Below, piece after piece: positions 1 through 7,718 of a stretch of 47,393 bases of DNA. A program made the translations under genes and the position numbers. The stretch lies in contig JANYHW010000212.1 in assembly GCA_025358885.1 (NCBI GenBank), positions 1 through 47,393 on the forward strand, written 5' to 3'. Under the pieces are notes generated by a model. That model was not told the DNA's origin, ran no database searches, and was given only the letters and a program-made list of their open reading frames with translations. Position 1 is the stretch's first letter; each line of letters begins with the position of its first letter. The DNA is from Cytophagales bacterium (GTDB taxonomy: Bacteria > Bacteroidota > Bacteroidia > Cytophagales > Cyclobacteriaceae).

Positions 1-312
1 AAAGTCCAACTCCCCGAGAGCCTCAAACCAGATGGGATGAATCTTCTGCCCCTACTTGAAGGCGAGGCCAAACTCGTCGACCGGAATTTATACTGGCGGA
101 TATCAAACCGAAGTCTTTGGAATGCATACCGCAGCGGGAACTGGAAGTACATCAAGACCCCGGATGAAGAGGGCCTGTACAACCTGGCCGATGACATCGG
201 AGAGAAAAAGAATCTCAAAGAGACGGAGCCCTCAGTCTTCCTCAGGCTTAAGTCTGAATTTGAAACCATAGACAAAGAAATGCTGGCGCCGTATGTGTTT
301 CCCAGGGAATAA
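1..312 (+). CDS. Sulfatase family protein, C-terminal fragment
   Basis: The reading frame is open from the first base, so the N-terminal part, including the catalytic Cys/Ser that becomes formylglycine, lies outside the window. The visible 103 residues match the end of type I sulfatases: a DGMNLLPLLEG segment, then GNWKYIKTPDEEGLYNLADD and an acidic/Lys-rich end naming the protein's 'LYNL..D..E..NL' C-terminal signature. Such enzymes hydrolyse sulfate esters, usually on glycans, in the periplasm. The sodium symporter gene follows after 31 bp in the same direction, so the two may be co-transcribed. The substrate cannot be inferred from this fragment. Confidence 0.8.
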   Translation, partial: KVQLPESLKPDGMNLLPLLEGEAKLVDRNLYWRISNRSLWNAYRSGNWKYIKTPDEEGLYNLADDIGEKKNLKETEPSVFLRLKSEFETIDKEMLAPYVFPRE

Positions 313-343
313 AGATTCATAGTTTCCCTTATGAAGTAATATC

Positions 344-1972
344 ATGAAGCAACTTCAAGTCGCAGACTATGTCGTATTCTTCGTATACTTTATACTGGTA
401 TCGGGCTATGGCCTTTATGTATACTACAGGAAAAAGAAGGGCTCAACCCAGTCGAAGGATTTTTTTCTTGCGGAAGGCTCCCTCACCTGGTGGGCAATTG
501 GCGCCTCACTGATTGCCTCCAATATTTCCGCTGAGCATTTTATCGGGATGTCCGGCTCGGGCTTTGCCCTCGGATTGGCCATCTCCACCTACGAATGGAT
601 GGCCGCCGCCACGTTGATCATCGTCGCTGTGTTTTTCATCCCGGTGTATTTAAAAAACAAGATCTACACCATGCCACAGTTCTTGTCGCAGCGGTATAAC
701 ACAACCGTAAGCACAATCATGGCCATTTTCTGGCTGCTGGTGTATGTGTTTGTAAACCTCACCTCCATTCTATACCTCGGTGCGCTCGCCATCAATTCCG
801 TCTCGGGGTTCTCTTTTGAAACCTGCGTCGCCGGACTTGCCCTTTTTTCCATCGTGGTTACCCTCGGTGGAATGAAGGTCATCGGATATACGGACGTGGT
901 ACAGGTTGGTGTACTTATCCTTGGAGGACTTGTGACCACCTACCTGGCACTGAACCTCGTATCAGAACATTTTGGTTTTGGACGGGATGTGTTGATGGGA
1001 CTTCAACTGATCCGGGAAAAAGCCCCCTCCCACTTTCATATGATATTTGATTCTTCCCATCCATACTACAAAGACCTTCCCGGATTGTCGGTGCTGGTGG
1101 GCGGCATGTGGATCAATAACCTGAACTACTGGGGTTGCAATCAATACATCATTCAACGTGCATTGGGCGCCGACTTAAAAACCGCGCGAAGCGGAATCCT
1201 GTTTGCGGCATTTCTAAAACTGTTGGTACCTGTCATTGCAGTCTTGCCGGGAATTGCAGCCTATGTGCTTTATCAAAATGGAATGTTCCAGACTGAAATG
1301 ACGGATGGCGCCGTGATAAAACCTGATCATGCCTATCCAACTTTATTGCATTTGCTCCCCTCGGGTTTGAAAGGACTGGCCTTTGCGGCGCTCACGGCGG
1401 CGATCGTCGCGTCGCTGGCTGGCAAAGCCAATAGCATCTCCACCATTTTCTCCCTTGACATATACAAAAAGTTTTTTCATCGCACTGCGACCGATCATCA
1501 GCTCGTTCGCATCGGCCGTATCACCGTGATCGTTTCCATGATTCTTGCCTGCGTCGTGGCGCCAGCCTTGCGTTCACTCGACCAGGCATATCAATTCATC
1601 CAGGAATATGTAGGCTTCATTTCTCCCGGTGTGCTGGCGGTATTTCTTTTGGGGTTCTTGTGGAAAAGAACCACCTCATTGGCCGCCCTTGCGGCTACGT
1701 TGCTCACAATACCGCTATCTGCAATACTGAAATTCCTACCGTCCTGGACCGATGGCCGATTCCCGGATTATCCATTCCTCGACCGGATGTCGATTGTCTT
1801 TGTATTTCTTGTGGGATCGATGATCTTCATGAGCCTTGCCGACAAAAAAAGCAAGGATCAGGCGCGGGTTATTCAAGTTGATCCTGATCTGTTTCGGGTT
1901 TCTGCCCCTTTTGCCGTGGGGTCGGTGTTGATTTTGGGAATATTGATAGCGTTATACATGGTGTTTTGGTGA
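344..1972 (+). CDS. Sodium:solute symporter (SSS family, SGLT-type)
   Basis: A 542-residue polytopic inner-membrane protein with about 13-14 hydrophobic segments, the usual size for the SSS family. The N-terminal region has the family pattern FFLAEGSLTWWAIGASLIAS followed by NISAEHFIGMSGSG, as in vSGLT-like sugar/inositol transporters. A later GLAFAALTAAIVASLAGKAN segment matches the conserved sodium-site helix. It would import a sugar, polyol or similar solute with Na+. It lies 31 bp after a sulfatase gene and upstream of myo-inositol oxygenase, so a sugar released by the sulfatase pathway or inositol are both reasonable substrates; neither is proven by sequence. Confidence 0.9.
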   Translation: MKQLQVADYVVFFVYFILVSGYGLYVYYRKKKGSTQSKDFFLAEGSLTWWAIGASLIASNISAEHFIGMSGSGFALGLAISTYEWMAAATLIIVAVFFIPVYLKNKIYTMPQFLSQRYNTTVSTIMAIFWLLVYVFVNLTSILYLGALAINSVSGFSFETCVAGLALFSIVVTLGGMKVIGYTDVVQVGVLILGGLVTTYLALNLVSEHFGFGRDVLMGLQLIREKAPSHFHMIFDSSHPYYKDLPGLSVLVGGMWINNLNYWGCNQYIIQRALGADLKTARSGILFAAFLKLLVPVIAVLPGIAAYVLYQNGMFQTEMTDGAVIKPDHAYPTLLHLLPSGLKGLAFAALTAAIVASLAGKANSISTIFSLDIYKKFFHRTATDHQLVRIGRITVIVSMILACVVAPALRSLDQAYQFIQEYVGFISPGVLAVFLLGFLWKRTTSLAALAATLLTIPLSAILKFLPSWTDGRFPDYPFLDRMSIVFVFLVGSMIFMSLADKKSKDQARVIQVDPDLFRVSAPFAVGSVLILGILIALYMVFW

Positions 1973-2020
1973 TACATGACGTCGGGGAATTATTTGACCA
2001 GTCGAGGTACAATCTGTCAA

Positions 2021-2197
2021 GAATGACATTGTTTTTATTAACATCACCTCAAATTCCCCATCGGTGAAATTGAAAATCGGAGAAAAAACACCCAGGCAAT
2101 TTTCGCCACGCCATGTAAGGCGTCATCCAGGTAACGATGGGTTTCGCCCATCGTAGTGGGTATCATCCGGATGGCAAGCCCTGAAAGGGCGAAATCA
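2021..2197. repeat. REP-like intergenic repeat, copy 1
   Basis: About 177 bp sharing clear similarity with the copy at 2204-2360: both begin GAATGAC-TTG-TTTATTAACATCA, continue through a shared TGAAATTGAAA-type stretch, and end with the hairpin GCCCTGAAAGGGC (here 2178-2190) followed by GAAATCA. The left hairpin of copy 2 is degenerate here (2110-2121). This copy has roughly 20 extra bases that form their own hairpin at 2135-2153. No ORF is convincing across it. Confidence 0.75.
2135..2153. other. Extra 7-bp hairpin in repeat copy 1
   Basis: CGATGGG (2135-2141), loop TTTCG, CCCATCG (2147-2153): a perfect 7-bp stem found only in copy 1. In copy 2 the same place reads directly from GATGGG into CATCATCCGGATGG. 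Confidence 0.7.
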
Positions 2198-2203
2198 CCT
2201 AAT

Positions 2204-2360
2204 GAATGACTTTGTCTTTATTAACATCACATCAAATTCCTCATCAGCGAAATTGAAATCAAAGAAAAAACATCACACTAGTTGTTCTAAGCCCTGTAAG
2301 GGCGTCATCCAGGTAAAGATGGGCATCATCCGGATGGTAAGCCCTGAAAGGGCGAAATCA
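2204..2360. repeat. REP-like intergenic repeat, copy 2
   Basis: About 157 bp, second copy of the 2021-2197 repeat, separated from it by only 6 bp. It carries two intact hairpins, GCCCTGTAAGGGC at 2291-2303 and GCCCTGAAAGGGC at 2341-2353, flanking a central segment that includes the palindromic ATCCGGAT. Paired short hairpins in intergenic DNA resemble REP/BIME elements that are spread by RAYT (Y1 tyrosine) transposases in other bacteria; no such transposase is present in this window. Confidence 0.75.
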
Positions 2361-2398
2361 ACCAACGACTGCCAATTCCACCAACATTAAATATTTCA

Positions 2399-2406
2399 TA
2401 AATTTG
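2399..2406 (+). promoter_or_regulatory. Candidate -7 element for myo-inositol oxygenase
   Basis: TAAATTTG matches the Bacteroidota -7 consensus TAnnTTTG and lies 21 bp before the ATG at 2428. No good -33 TTG is seen at the expected distance, so support is partial. The in-frame TTG at 2404 lies within this box, which argues for ATG 2428 as the real start. Confidence 0.4.
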
Positions 2407-2427
2407 ATCTTCCAATTCCAAATACAC

Positions 2428-3294
2428 ATGAAAGCCTTTTCGGAAAAAGAAACTAACCCCCTTCACAGCATCGAACAATGGGAAGATGAAGTATTGAACC
2501 GCTACCCCGAGCCGAATGCGAAGGCCAAAGAAGAGTACAGGAACTATGCCGCACCTGCACGCGACACGGTAAAAGAATTTTATAAACTCAACCATACCTA
2601 CCAATCACTCGATTTCGTCAAAGAGAAACGAAAGGAATTCCTCCAATTCAACCGCAAGGAGATGCCGGTGTGGAAGGCCATGGAGTTTCTGAACACATTG
2701 GTTGACGACTCCGATCCGGACATTGAACTCGACCAACTACAACATTTATTGCAAACCGGAGAGGCCATCCGCCGCGACGGCCATCCCGACTGGTTTGTCC
2801 TTACCGGATTCATTCACGACATGGGCAAGGTCTTGTGCCTATTTGGCGAACCGCAGTGGGCGGTGGTAGGTGATACTTTCCCGGTGGGGTGCAAATTCTC
2901 AGATAAGATTGTCTATCCGGAATTCTTTATTAGCAACCCCGATTCAACCAACCCGGAATACAACTCTCCTCTGGGCATATACGCCAAAGGCTGTGGCATG
3001 AGAAATGTCACCATGTCGTGGGGACATGATGAGTACTTGTACCAAATCACAAAGGACTACCTGCCTGAGCCTGCGCTGTATATGATTCGATATCATTCTT
3101 TCTACGCACAACATCGGGAGAATGCTTACGATCATCTTCTCGACGATCACGACCGCAAAATGTTCGATTGGGTGAAGAAGTTCAATCCTTACGACTTGTA
3201 TTCCAAGAACCCTGTAGCTCCGAATGTGAAAGAGTTGAGGCCGTATTATGAAGATTTGATTGCTAAGTATCTGCCGAAGACAGTAAAGCTGTAA
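2428..3294 (+). CDS. miox: Myo-inositol oxygenase
   Basis: A 288-residue protein closely resembling animal and plant MIOX, the non-haem di-iron oxygenase that converts myo-inositol plus O2 to D-glucuronate. All six iron ligands can be placed by motif: His106 ([11 protein letters not shown]), His130-Asp131 (FIHDMGK), His in SWGHDEY, His in IRYHSFY, and Asp in FNPYDLY. The highly conserved [18 protein letters not shown] stretch is also present. ATG 2428 was chosen over an in-frame TTG at 2404 because the latter falls in a promoter-like box. MIOX is rare in bacteria but known in some Bacteroidota such as Flavobacterium johnsoniae. No uronate isomerase or other downstream catabolic gene follows; the next gene is convergent. 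Confidence 0.95.
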   Translation: MKAFSEKETNPLHSIEQWEDEVLNRYPEPNAKAKEEYRNYAAPARDTVKEFYKLNHTYQSLDFVKEKRKEFLQFNRKEMPVWKAMEFLNTLVDDSDPDIELDQLQHLLQTGEAIRRDGHPDWFVLTGFIHDMGKVLCLFGEPQWAVVGDTFPVGCKFSDKIVYPEFFISNPDSTNPEYNSPLGIYAKGCGMRNVTMSWGHDEYLYQITKDYLPEPALYMIRYHSFYAQHRENAYDHLLDDHDRKMFDWVKKFNPYDLYSKNPVAPNVKELRPYYEDLIAKYLPKTVKL

Positions 3295-3302
3295 CTGCTA
3301 TT

Positions 3303-3356
3303 TTGCGCAGATATTCAATGATTAATTCATCTGTGGCAAACTGCGCAATCTGTGGC
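3303..3356. repeat. Short inverted/direct repeat between convergent genes
   Basis: An 8-bp inverted repeat, TTGCGCAG (3303-3310) and CTGCGCAA (3341-3348), overlaps a 9-bp direct repeat ATCTGTGGC (3329-3337 and 3348-3356). It fills the gap between the convergent MIOX and DUF4249 genes. There is no T-tract, so a classic terminator is not supported. Confidence 0.45.
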
Positions 3357-3363
3357 TAAGATT

Positions 3364-4548
3364 TCACTTCCAATCCGCGGGTTGCACATTGGTCGACGTT
3401 GATCCCGGAAAACCGTTGCGACAATCCACGCCCATGGGTCCAACCCGCGGATGGTAGACGCAATCATCTTCAGGAACAGCGATTTCAGGAATTTTTGTTG
3501 TGTTCTTATCCAGGTAAATCTGTTTCTTGGTTACTGCTGCCGCATAAAATATTCCCTGAACCGATCGTGTTCCGTTCGTCACGGAAAGATTGGTTGGAAT
3601 CTTTCCGGTGACAGGTTGAAACAGGCTTCCAACGGCTTCTTTCTGAGATTGTATCGATTTCCAATATTCAAAGGCAACATGCGACAGACTCATCTGCACA
3701 ATTTCCACCCTGTACCTTTCATAGAAGGTATAAAAATTCACGGGTATCGTTCCCATTTCCACCTTAAGAAAATTTCCATTGGATGAGTACTTCATATCAC
3801 TCACCCTGGGCTTGTCTTCACGCGGTGATACCCAGCATCGGCAGCAGGTACAGGTGAGTCCAATGACATATTCAACTTTGTTGGTTTTTGGATTGAAGGC
3901 ATATCCATCCGAGGGCTCAAGATCACTGCCATTCTTGAACTGGGCACCACTGCAGGGGGGTGGACAAAACCCACAAGGGGTAAACGGACAATGGGTAAAC
4001 TTTGGTTCTGTGCGCACCACATAAGTCCCATTGAATTTCCAACGGAAAAAATTATCACCATCCGAGGGGCCATGCGAATTCATATATATTCTGTAGCGAT
4101 AAGCGGTAGGTGCCTGAGATGATTGATAGGATTCAAATGCATAGTAGACGCTGTCTACAGCACCACCGGAACTCATCTTATCGGGCGCCGATTCGAAAAT
4201 ACTCCCATCCTCCATTTCTACCCGAATGGAATACTCGCGCCCTACAACACCTTGCATGCCGTTGACCTGCGTTTGATACTCACCCGCTCCTGTAAGAACA
4301 AGGTCTTCCACATGACCCGCGTTGTCTGAGACTGTGATCCTCTTCGCATACAATGGAATGCCAAGGGGATGGGTGTCGTCTTCTGCAATGACACTGCTAA
4401 GCTTGACCGTATAGGGTCCCGGCTCATTGGTAATCAAACCATCGATTACAACATCCTTGGAATAGATGTTGGGAATATCAAACTCAATTCGCTCCACGCA
4501 AGCATCAATGAAGGTCCATCCAACTAAAAATATGAGGAGACGATACAT
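3364..4548 (-). CDS. DUF4249 family lipoprotein, cysteine-rich
   Basis: A 394-residue protein with a hydrophobic leader ending in FIDACVE, consistent with signal peptidase II cleavage at Cys17. The mature start (V-IDGLITNEPGPYTVKLS) and overall layout match DUF4249, a Bacteroidota-specific family of beta-sandwich lipoproteins of unknown role, often encoded beside a TonB-dependent receptor. No receptor gene is adjacent here. A central segment carries eight cysteines in about 55 residues (HCPFTPCGFCPPPC, then TCTCCRCW), with two more near the C-terminus. Upstream, 4549-4679 is a short gap with no gene. Confidence 0.8.
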   Translation of the reverse strand: MYRLLIFLVGWTFIDACVERIEFDIPNIYSKDVVIDGLITNEPGPYTVKLSSVIAEDDTHPLGIPLYAKRITVSDNAGHVEDLVLTGAGEYQTQVNGMQGVVGREYSIRVEMEDGSIFESAPDKMSSGGAVDSVYYAFESYQSSQAPTAYRYRIYMNSHGPSDGDNFFRWKFNGTYVVRTEPKFTHCPFTPCGFCPPPCSGAQFKNGSDLEPSDGYAFNPKTNKVEYVIGLTCTCCRCWVSPREDKPRVSDMKYSSNGNFLKVEMGTIPVNFYTFYERYRVEIVQMSLSHVAFEYWKSIQSQKEAVGSLFQPVTGKIPTNLSVTNGTRSVQGIFYAAAVTKKQIYLDKNTTKIPEIAVPEDDCVYHPRVGPMGVDCRNGFPGSTSTNVQPADWK

Positions 4549-4679
4549 GAAATTTCTGCTTGAGAAAGATAAGGAATTTCAAGGCTGGACGAAGGACGCT
4601 GTTAGAAATTAGTCCACCGTGGGGGAGATAGATTCGGCAAACCTGCTACGGACGGAATTCATCTCATGTGGCAATGTAT

Positions 4680-7490
4680 CTACTGCCCCATCATCACAAA
4701 AGCTCCCCAATAATAAGGCTCCTTGTATTTGAGCATCAGCTGCAGCTGCGCCTGTTTAAAGGCCTTTGCCTTCGTTCCACCCTTTGAAAGGTTGGTATAG
4801 AAATTTGTCATCAATGCCTGAGTGGCAGCATCATCCACTTTCCACAAACTCATCACCAGTGCTTTTGCACCAGCCACCAGAAACGAACGCTGCAAACCAT
4901 ACACCCCTTCACCGGCACGCACTTCTCCCAAACCGGTTTCACAGGCACTCAACACGATAATGTCTGTTCCATCGAGGTTCAGGTTCATAGCTTCATAAGC
5001 AGTCAGGATTCCATTGTCGTTGCTCTCGAGGTTGGGCAACAGTTCCCCCTTTATCGTGGGTGATGCGCCGGCCAATAAAATTCCCGAACGCAACAATGGA
5101 TTGTTCTTCGCATTGTCTTCATGTACACCCATGGATGCCTGGTCTACATCCTGCTGGAAATACCCGTGCGTGGCGATGTGCACCAACGATGGTCCTTTCA
5201 TTGCTTTTACAATAGCCTCCGAAGCACCGCGCTGCATGTAAGGTGTCGTCTGGTAGCCACCAGCCTTTAATATCTTATCGATGCTTTCAATTTCAACTTT
5301 TGTTCCGGGCAAGGCTACCACTGCATCTCCGCCGTAGTCAGGAAACCCAAGTAGAAAAGCATTCTTCTTTAAGGCTGCTGCTTTCGGGTTCTTTATGGCA
5401 ATGATATCTTTTGAGTTTCCGATCATCATCACGTCATAGCGGTTGAGGAGATAGTCACCATCCGTTTTCTTGATGGTGTTCAAGCTGATTTGGTTGTACA
5501 CCCCGTCGGCCGAAACGTAGATGATTTTCTTTCCGGCAAGCGCAGGATCGATTTTTGACCAAAACTGATCGTAGGAATAGGTATCTGCTATCTTTTGCTG
5601 TATAGCATTGCGGTAGAACTTGGCATATCGTGTCTCCAATTGATTGCCGTTGTCTAGCACCACCAACTTGGGCGTGGTTGCTCCTTTTGTAAGGATAAGT
5701 GCGGCATATTTGGAGTCCTCTGTGAAGTCTTTGTCATAAGAACGAATGCGGACAAACTCCACAACAGCTTCAGTATCACCCAGCAAGGATGCTACCTGGC
5801 TGAAACTCAATTTCTCTGCTGAATAACCCTGGGAAAAATCTCCCGACCGCTGAGACAAAGATTTCTCCATATCGTTTGCCTCCCGTTCAAGGCTTGCAAG
5901 GTCAATCTTTTGGTCAGCCAATTCCTGCTTCGAAAGTGAATAGTATCGTGCAAGCGTCTCCTTTTTATCCAGCCAGGCAACATAATCTTTGATTAGATCA
6001 TTGTTTCCGCTGGAAAGGATTGCTTTCTTTATTTTATTGGTGGAATTCAGCAAGAGTCCCTTTGTGGCCATCTGGTAATCGTACATAGCCTGAATTACAT
6101 CAGGATTGGTCGGAGCTGCCGAGAGACAATAATTGTAGAATCGCTGGAATCGCGGCTGCAGCACATCCCAATACTTTGTCTTCTCCACCTCACTCATGGG
6201 TGGGAAATACCGGTTAATAAAGTCCAGTGACTTGCTCATGGCAATTTCAAAGTTGCTTCCCGCCTTCGCCAGGTCGCCTTTCTTCCAATAGAGTATACCG
6301 AGGTCTTCTTGTGACTTCACATAGTCGGGATGGTTTCCGTCCAGTGCATTGCCGCGGATGGTGAGTGCATCCGTCAATGACTTTTCCGCTTCATCGAAAC
6401 GCCCTTGTATCCGGTAGAAATTTCCCAGGTCATTCAGCACCTTAGCATAATTCGGGTTCTGGTCACCGAACTTAGTCTTATATACCGCCGCAGACCGCTT
6501 GAGAAAATCCTCCACTTTATCCATTTTGTTCATTTGGATGTAGAGCAGTGCGAGGTTGTTGAGTACGCCGGCATAGTACGGGCTGTTACTCCCCAATGCC
6601 TTCTCGAGTTTGAGATAGATTGCCTCTGCCTCCGGATATTTTCCCCGCTGTTGATAGAGCAATGCAAGATTAGACTGAAGACCCACCTGGTTCCTCAGGT
6701 CTTTCTTGTTCAATTTTTCAAGTATGGCAATGGCCGTGTTGAGCTTCTCTACAGCATTATCAATGCGCCCGATTTTTGAAAACAGGATGGCTTGGTTATT
6801 CAGTACCGTGGCGTACTCCTGACTTTCATTCCCCAATTGTGCCTGAACCGTCTGCAGGGCTTCTTCAAAATATTTCTCCGACTCATTGAAACGTGCTGTC
6901 TCCTGGTAGAGTACAGCCACATTGTTCAGGGAGGATGCATAGGCCTTGCTGTTCTTACCCAGTGTCTGTTCCCGGAGAGAAAGTGCTTCCGTGGTAAAAT
7001 ACTCCGCGGTGTTGTACCGGCCCATAGTCGCATAAAGAAGACCTAAGTCAGCGTGGACCTTGCTGTAATTGATGTTGTTGGTGATCCTTGCATTCTCATA
7101 AGAAAGTTTGGCGTCCAAAAAGGAAATCTCCGCGGTCTTGAACCATCGGATTTCATAGAAGTTCTCTGCGCGGTCAAGAACCTCCCGACATTTTTGCGCA
7201 TCAGTCTTCTTTGAGTCGTCTGTGGCGAGGCCCGTTACCGTGGAGGCAGTTTTCACCGCCCGCTCGCCAAGGTCCTTGATGTTCATCATCCCCGAGTTGT
7301 CTATGACAGAAATGGCGTAGTTGAAATCGATCGAATCCAGGTGATTGCGTTGTGCTTCAAGCTCGGTCGTGCCTTTTTTCTCAACTGCTTTTTTGCCCTT
7401 GTCCATCCCCTTCTTCAGGAGGTTGTCAAACTGGGCGCTGGCCATGATAGAAATTCCACAGCTAAGGATGATTAAAAATGTCTTTTTCAT
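4680..7490 (-). CDS. Exported TPR-repeat protein with C-terminal CHAT peptidase domain
   Basis: A 936-residue protein. The start at 7490 (MKKTFLIILSCG...) gives a clean Sec signal peptide ending near ASAQ; an in-frame ATG six codons upstream would spoil it. Residues about 105-400 contain six or seven tetratricopeptide repeats of the kinesin-light-chain kind (for example YASSLNNVAVLYQETARF and YAGVLNNLALLYIQMNKM). The last ~280 residues form a CHAT domain, a caspase-like fold: the catalytic dyad is His ~775 (HIATHG) and Cys ~850 (LSACETGLG), followed by the conserved AGAKALVMSLWKVDD. CHAT proteins cleave specific partners; the target here is unknown. It is transcribed alone and diverges from the rRNA methyltransferase operon. 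Confidence 0.9.
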   Translation of the reverse strand: MKKTFLIILSCGISIMASAQFDNLLKKGMDKGKKAVEKKGTTELEAQRNHLDSIDFNYAISVIDNSGMMNIKDLGERAVKTASTVTGLATDDSKKTDAQKCREVLDRAENFYEIRWFKTAEISFLDAKLSYENARITNNINYSKVHADLGLLYATMGRYNTAEYFTTEALSLREQTLGKNSKAYASSLNNVAVLYQETARFNESEKYFEEALQTVQAQLGNESQEYATVLNNQAILFSKIGRIDNAVEKLNTAIAILEKLNKKDLRNQVGLQSNLALLYQQRGKYPEAEAIYLKLEKALGSNSPYYAGVLNNLALLYIQMNKMDKVEDFLKRSAAVYKTKFGDQNPNYAKVLNDLGNFYRIQGRFDEAEKSLTDALTIRGNALDGNHPDYVKSQEDLGILYWKKGDLAKAGSNFEIAMSKSLDFINRYFPPMSEVEKTKYWDVLQPRFQRFYNYCLSAAPTNPDVIQAMYDYQMATKGLLLNSTNKIKKAILSSGNNDLIKDYVAWLDKKETLARYYSLSKQELADQKIDLASLEREANDMEKSLSQRSGDFSQGYSAEKLSFSQVASLLGDTEAVVEFVRIRSYDKDFTEDSKYAALILTKGATTPKLVVLDNGNQLETRYAKFYRNAIQQKIADTYSYDQFWSKIDPALAGKKIIYVSADGVYNQISLNTIKKTDGDYLLNRYDVMMIGNSKDIIAIKNPKAAALKKNAFLLGFPDYGGDAVVALPGTKVEIESIDKILKAGGYQTTPYMQRGASEAIVKAMKGPSLVHIATHGYFQQDVDQASMGVHEDNAKNNPLLRSGILLAGASPTIKGELLPNLESNDNGILTAYEAMNLNLDGTDIIVLSACETGLGEVRAGEGVYGLQRSFLVAGAKALVMSLWKVDDAATQALMTNFYTNLSKGGTKAKAFKQAQLQLMLKYKEPYYWGAFVMMGQ

Positions 7491-7523
7491 AGTTCTCTCA
7501 GTATTCAATACTCTTCAGGTGAC

Positions 7524-7531
7524 CAAAATTA
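7524..7531 (-). promoter_or_regulatory. Candidate -7 element for the TPR-CHAT gene
   Basis: On the minus strand the sequence reads TAATTTTG, a match to TAnnTTTG, 33 bp upstream of the ATG at 7490. A -33 TTTTG occurs too close (14 bp), so only the -7 box is supported. The remainder of the 7491-7718 gap shows no other feature. Confidence 0.4.
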
Positions 7532-7718
7532 ATTGAGACTGACCTCAAAAGCTATTCACTTTACGACATGCATCGGGTGCTTTGATTCGGCCAGACGGTT
7601 ATTGTTGGTCCCCTCGAAATTAGAAAGGATTCGCCAAATATCTCCTAACTTTCCGGCAAATAACCGGCACCTCGTATCTGTTTACGGGTTTTGCGTAGCC
7701 TCACTTAAAAAATCACTC

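Noticed and set aside
2202-2390. 62-residue ORF across the repeat region
   Set aside because: It is made of repeat sequence with no coding character or homology that I recognise.
4680-7490. TPR-CHAT protein as a CRISPR-associated (Craspase-like) protease
   Set aside because: It has a Sec signal peptide and there is no CRISPR array or cas gene in the window.
7533-7718. N-terminal extension of the RNA methyltransferase from ATG 7533
   Set aside because: The 62 extra residues look non-conserved, and the recognisable domain begins at the TTG codon at 7719. The ATG remains formally possible.
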